This document shows, piece by piece, positions 6,666-8,975 of a stretch of DNA of 8,975 bases. How positions within the stretch are numbered: the stretch's first letter is position 1; each line of letters begins with the position of its first letter. The position numbers and the translations under genes were made by a program. Source of the DNA: Dehalococcoidia bacterium (GTDB lineage: Bacteria > Chloroflexota > Dehalococcoidia > Dehalococcoidales > RBG-16-60-22); NCBI GenBank assembly GCA_004375725.1, contig SOKS01000068.1, positions 1-8,975 of the forward strand. Direction: 5' to 3'. The notes under the pieces were generated by a model. That model had not been told where the DNA came from and made no database searches. It worked only from the letters and a program-made list of their open reading frames with translations.

Positions 6666-8012
6666 TTATGGAGTCCATGCTTTCACGAAGGCCGGGATGT
6701 GGGCGCCTTCCCTTGGCCCGACCAGTATCTCCCAGCCGGGCAGTTCTTCTTCCAGACCGCCACTTTCCACCGCCGCATATCCCGGAATAATCAATTTCTG
6801 GTGTTTTACCTTGTCCATAATGCCACTCTTCTTGACAAAGGGGCCGATGATATCAGCGCTGAACTTGCCGGCGGCCCAGGCGGTCATCACCGAGAGACCC
6901 TCCGTGTCCTTCACCAGCAGCCAGCTGGGAACACGGCTGGTTTCCAGGTAGCCCGAGATCAGGAAGTAGGTCAGTGAAAAATTGGTCGTAATCAGCACCG
7001 GTGCACTATCACCGGGACTGCCAATTTCGTAGATACCTTCCTTCGTCGCCAGCGGCCGCTGCGGGTCGGTGAAGATGTTCATCCTTTCCACGAGCAACGG
7101 GAACAGGCTTTCGCCGTAGAAATCAGACAGCACGATTATGCCACCGTATTTGGCGACAAACATGGAGGCAATCAGCGCTTCTTTCATCGGGTCGTCGGTC
7201 ATCTCGCAGGGGAAGGTGATGGTGGGAAATCCGAGCGGGCGGAACTTCTTGTTCAGCGCGGCGCTGCGGATGATTATCTGGTCCTCAAGCGCCTGGCGTG
7301 AAGTCCTGGAGCCGGAGTCGATAACTATATTCTTCAGTCCCGCCTGGGTCAGTTTGTCACTCAGTGCCACTACTTCTTCCAGGCCCGAGCCTTTTACCGC
7401 CACCGGGCAGGAACTTTCCTTGGCCAGCGCCGCGACTTTATCAACGTTATCTTTGGTAGCGGCGTAAATGAGTGGCTTGCGGTCGGCACAGGCTTTCAGT
7501 CCGGCGGCCAGGACATCGGGGTTATCGCTCATCAGGATGATGCCGCCATCGCTGTTCTGCGCCACCTTGCCCACCACGCTCTCGAACTTCTGGGGCTCGC
7601 CGGATTCGCTCTTTACTGCCACCAGCTCGGGACGGAGCGTGAGGCCGACTCTTTCATACTGGAGCGTCTTGCATTTCTCCAGTCTGGCGTTGACCTCGGC
7701 ATCATCCATGGTGTCCTTGATGAGGATGGCGATGCCGGGCGGGTTCTCAAATCTTTTTTCGTGACGGAACATGACTGTCTCGCCGCCAATCTTCACTGCC
7801 CGGTCGCCGACACCGATGGTAACCGGTAAAATAGGCGGCGCTGAGGCCTCGGACAGCTTCTCCTTTGATTCCTCAGAAACGTGGGGACAGGCGCTCAGTT
7901 CTACCTTGCCCGAGGCCAGTTGCATGGCGAAAGCCAGACAGGTGGGAACGCCACAGTCGCCACAGTTCGTCTTGGGCAGCAATTTAAAAATCTCAATTCC
8001 AGTCGGTGGCAT
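6666..8012 (-). CDS. acsC: Corrinoid iron-sulfur protein, large (gamma) subunit
   Basis: AcsC carries the cobamide that accepts the methyl group from methyl-tetrahydrofolate (via AcsE) and hands it to the A-cluster of AcsB; it normally works as a heterodimer with AcsD. The 448-residue length is typical. The N-terminal domain has the [4Fe-4S] ligands C17, C20, C25 and C42 in the motif KTNCGDCGVPTC; in the family this cluster reactivates oxidised cobalt. The middle (about 60-330) fits the TIM-barrel part. The C-terminal part (about 360-445), with GLSVMTAWAAGKFS, KLIIPGYAAVESG and GWEILVGPREGAHIP, fits the Rossmann-like corrinoid-binding domain. A good Shine-Dalgarno sequence precedes the ATG, and the TAA stop is 11 bp before acsE. 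The partner gene acsD is not adjacent downstream; it must be elsewhere, possibly upstream beyond the window. Confidence 0.97.
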   Translation of the reverse strand: MPPTGIEIFKLLPKTNCGDCGVPTCLAFAMQLASGKVELSACPHVSEESKEKLSEASAPPILPVTIGVGDRAVKIGGETVMFRHEKRFENPPGIAILIKDTMDDAEVNARLEKCKTLQYERVGLTLRPELVAVKSESGEPQKFESVVGKVAQNSDGGIILMSDNPDVLAAGLKACADRKPLIYAATKDNVDKVAALAKESSCPVAVKGSGLEEVVALSDKLTQAGLKNIVIDSGSRTSRQALEDQIIIRSAALNKKFRPLGFPTITFPCEMTDDPMKEALIASMFVAKYGGIIVLSDFYGESLFPLLVERMNIFTDPQRPLATKEGIYEIGSPGDSAPVLITTNFSLTYFLISGYLETSRVPSWLLVKDTEGLSVMTAWAAGKFSADIIGPFVKKSGIMDKVKHQKLIIPGYAAVESGGLEEELPGWEILVGPREGAHIPAFVKAWTP

Positions 8013-8018
8013 GGCAAC

Positions 8019-8025
8019 TCTCCTT
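8019..8025 (-). promoter_or_regulatory. Ribosome binding site of acsC
   Basis: The minus strand reads AAGGAGA here, ending about 6 bases before the acsC ATG at 8012. It fills most of the 15-bp gap after the acsB stop codon, and so supports both the acsC start and operon-style translation. Confidence 0.8.
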
Positions 8026-8027
8026 TC

Positions 8028-8975
8028 TTAGCCCAGTATCGGGTCCATGGTCAGGGCTGGATGTCCTTTCTCCTCAAGGAAGGGGAGGATTTCTTCCTCG
8101 CTGGTGCCGATGGTCTCATCGGCAACCTTGTCCAGCAGGTCCGGTACTCCCAGTTCCTCGGCACGTGCTTTGAATCGGTCGGCAATTTCTTCCTTCAGTG
8201 ACTTGGGCATCCAGACTATTCTCAACAAACCGCCGTCTCCGATGATGAATTTCTTCTGGGTGGTGTTGTATTTACCGTGTCCGACAAATCCCGGCGTGCT
8301 GATACCGCCACCGATGGTGCCGGCCAGGGTAGTGAACTTCATGCCGCAGGGCGTATCACTGCTGTACTCGCGGTTTACTGTCATTACGCCATTGCAGAGC
8401 GGCAGAACGGCGGCGATACACTCGCAGCAGCCGCAGGTGGTCATCGGGTCATTGATGATGCTGTAGAAGTTATAGTGGTCTATCTTCCCGCGGGAGGCCT
8501 TGGTGATGAACTCGTTAACTCCCTTCCACTGCCCGAGCTTGGTGTCAATCATCTCGCCCTTTTCCACGGGCTGGTTGGGGCCGGTAGGGCTGATTTCAAA
8601 GGCAGCCTTGCAGTCCATCCAGTTATAGGAGCCGCACAGGCCGGTCCTCTCCGGGCTGATGACACAGACATGGCTCGGGGCAAAGGACTGACACAGCGTG
8701 CAGGAGTAATAGATGTCGGTAGTCTCGTCGGTCATGCCTTCAATGCGGACATCGCGGGTGGTATAGACCTCCTTGGCCTTCTCCGCGGTCTCCTTTACCT
8801 TGGCTTCTTCGGTATAGAGCTTGACCTGTAACTTGTCGAAGATACGGCCGAAGTCCTGGTGGAGCTTGGCGTGAAGGAGGGTACCGATGTGGGAAAGTTT
8901 AAATCCTTTTTCCACCGCCTGCTTGCTGACGCGGAGCCAGGCGATGTCCCTCTGCCCGATGTGCATCAGGCCCTG
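8028..8975 (-). CDS. acsB: Acetyl-CoA synthase (CODH/ACS beta subunit), C-terminal part, cut by window edge
   Basis: Acetyl-CoA synthase condenses a corrinoid-bound methyl group, CO and CoA into acetyl-CoA in the cytoplasm, at the nickel-iron-sulfur A-cluster. The visible 315 residues are the C-terminal part of a protein that is about 730 residues long in Moorella; the frame stays open to the right window edge, so the N-terminal half (the CODH-contacting part) lies outside. Counting from the first visible residue, the A-cluster ligands are C92, C95, C104 and C114, then the Cys-Gly-Cys pair C181/C183. The spacings (+3, +9, +10, +67, +2) match Moorella Cys506, 509, 518, 528, 595 and 597 as I remember them. 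The motifs SPERTGLCGSYNW and DPMTTCGCCECI are diagnostic. The gene ends with TAA, 15 bp before acsC. The lack of an archaeal CdhC-like end and the neighbouring acsE mark it as the bacterial form. Confidence 0.97.
   Translation of the reverse strand, partial: QGLMHIGQRDIAWLRVSKQAVEKGFKLSHIGTLLHAKLHQDFGRIFDKLQVKLYTEEAKVKETAEKAKEVYTTRDVRIEGMTDETTDIYYSCTLCQSFAPSHVCVISPERTGLCGSYNWMDCKAAFEISPTGPNQPVEKGEMIDTKLGQWKGVNEFITKASRGKIDHYNFYSIINDPMTTCGCCECIAAVLPLCNGVMTVNREYSSDTPCGMKFTTLAGTIGGGISTPGFVGHGKYNTTQKKFIIGDGGLLRIVWMPKSLKEEIADRFKARAEELGVPDLLDKVADETIGTSEEEILPFLEEKGHPALTMDPILG

Noticed and set aside
6655..6678. Upstream ATG at 6678 as the acsE start, giving an overlap with acsC
   Set aside because: The AGGAGG site at 6660-6665 is placed for the ATG at 6654, and the eight extra residues do not fit the family N-terminus.
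8277..8831. Plus-strand open frame of 184 codons opposite acsB
   Set aside because: Antisense to the A-cluster region of acsB, which is strongly conserved; no independent support.

Overview
All six protein genes lie on the minus strand, tightly packed, and read from the right end of the window to the left. They look like one operon of the bacterial Wood-Ljungdahl (reductive acetyl-CoA) pathway. The order of transcription is acsB (3' part only, cut by the window edge), acsC, acsE, a DUF3786-type gene of unknown function, a large iron-sulfur/flavin oxidoreductase, and fdhA, a selenocysteine-containing formate dehydrogenase. Gaps between genes are 15, 11, 58 and 51 bp, and the last pair overlaps (TGATG). 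I see no RNA gene, mobile element, CRISPR array or convincing internal terminator, and no gene-free stretch longer than about 60 bp.

Region by region: positions 8028-8975 hold the catalytic C-terminal part of acetyl-CoA synthase with all six A-cluster cysteines. Positions 6666-8012 hold the large subunit of the corrinoid iron-sulfur protein, and 5776-6654 the methyltetrahydrofolate:corrinoid methyltransferase. Position 5031-5717 is the DUF3786-like gene. Positions 2763-4979 encode a fusion of a NuoG-like iron-sulfur module with a GltD/NfnB-like flavin module. Positions 10-2763 encode FdhA, whose reading frame is interrupted by an in-frame TGA at 1654-1656. That TGA sits exactly at the active-site selenocysteine position and is followed by a clear bacterial SECIS hairpin, so the two apparent ORFs are one gene.

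How they work together: FdhA would reduce CO2 to formate, the first step of the methyl branch. The flavoprotein beside it probably exchanges electrons between NAD(P)H and FdhA's iron-sulfur chain. AcsE moves the methyl group from methyl-tetrahydrofolate to the cobalt of the AcsC/AcsD corrinoid protein, and AcsB joins methyl, CO and CoA into acetyl-CoA. The cluster therefore holds both ends of the pathway; the CODH subunit, acsD and the folate enzymes are not in this window.

The organism is a strict anaerobe with a moderately GC-rich genome, a bacterial-type (AcsB/AcsE) pathway and selenocysteine decoding. An acetogen or syntroph of the Firmicutes, a Dehalococcoidia-like Chloroflexota or a Desulfobacterota relative would all fit; the sequence alone does not let me decide.

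The most interesting points are the redox pair at the left. The flavoprotein and FdhA carry colinear, about half-identical N-terminal modules (230 residues) whose 19 shared cysteine ligands and one histidine fall at identical residue numbers. Both modules contain an extra four-cysteine motif beyond the classic NuoG set. The usual NuoF-type diaphorase partner is not visible and seems to be replaced by a GltD/NfnB-type flavin module.
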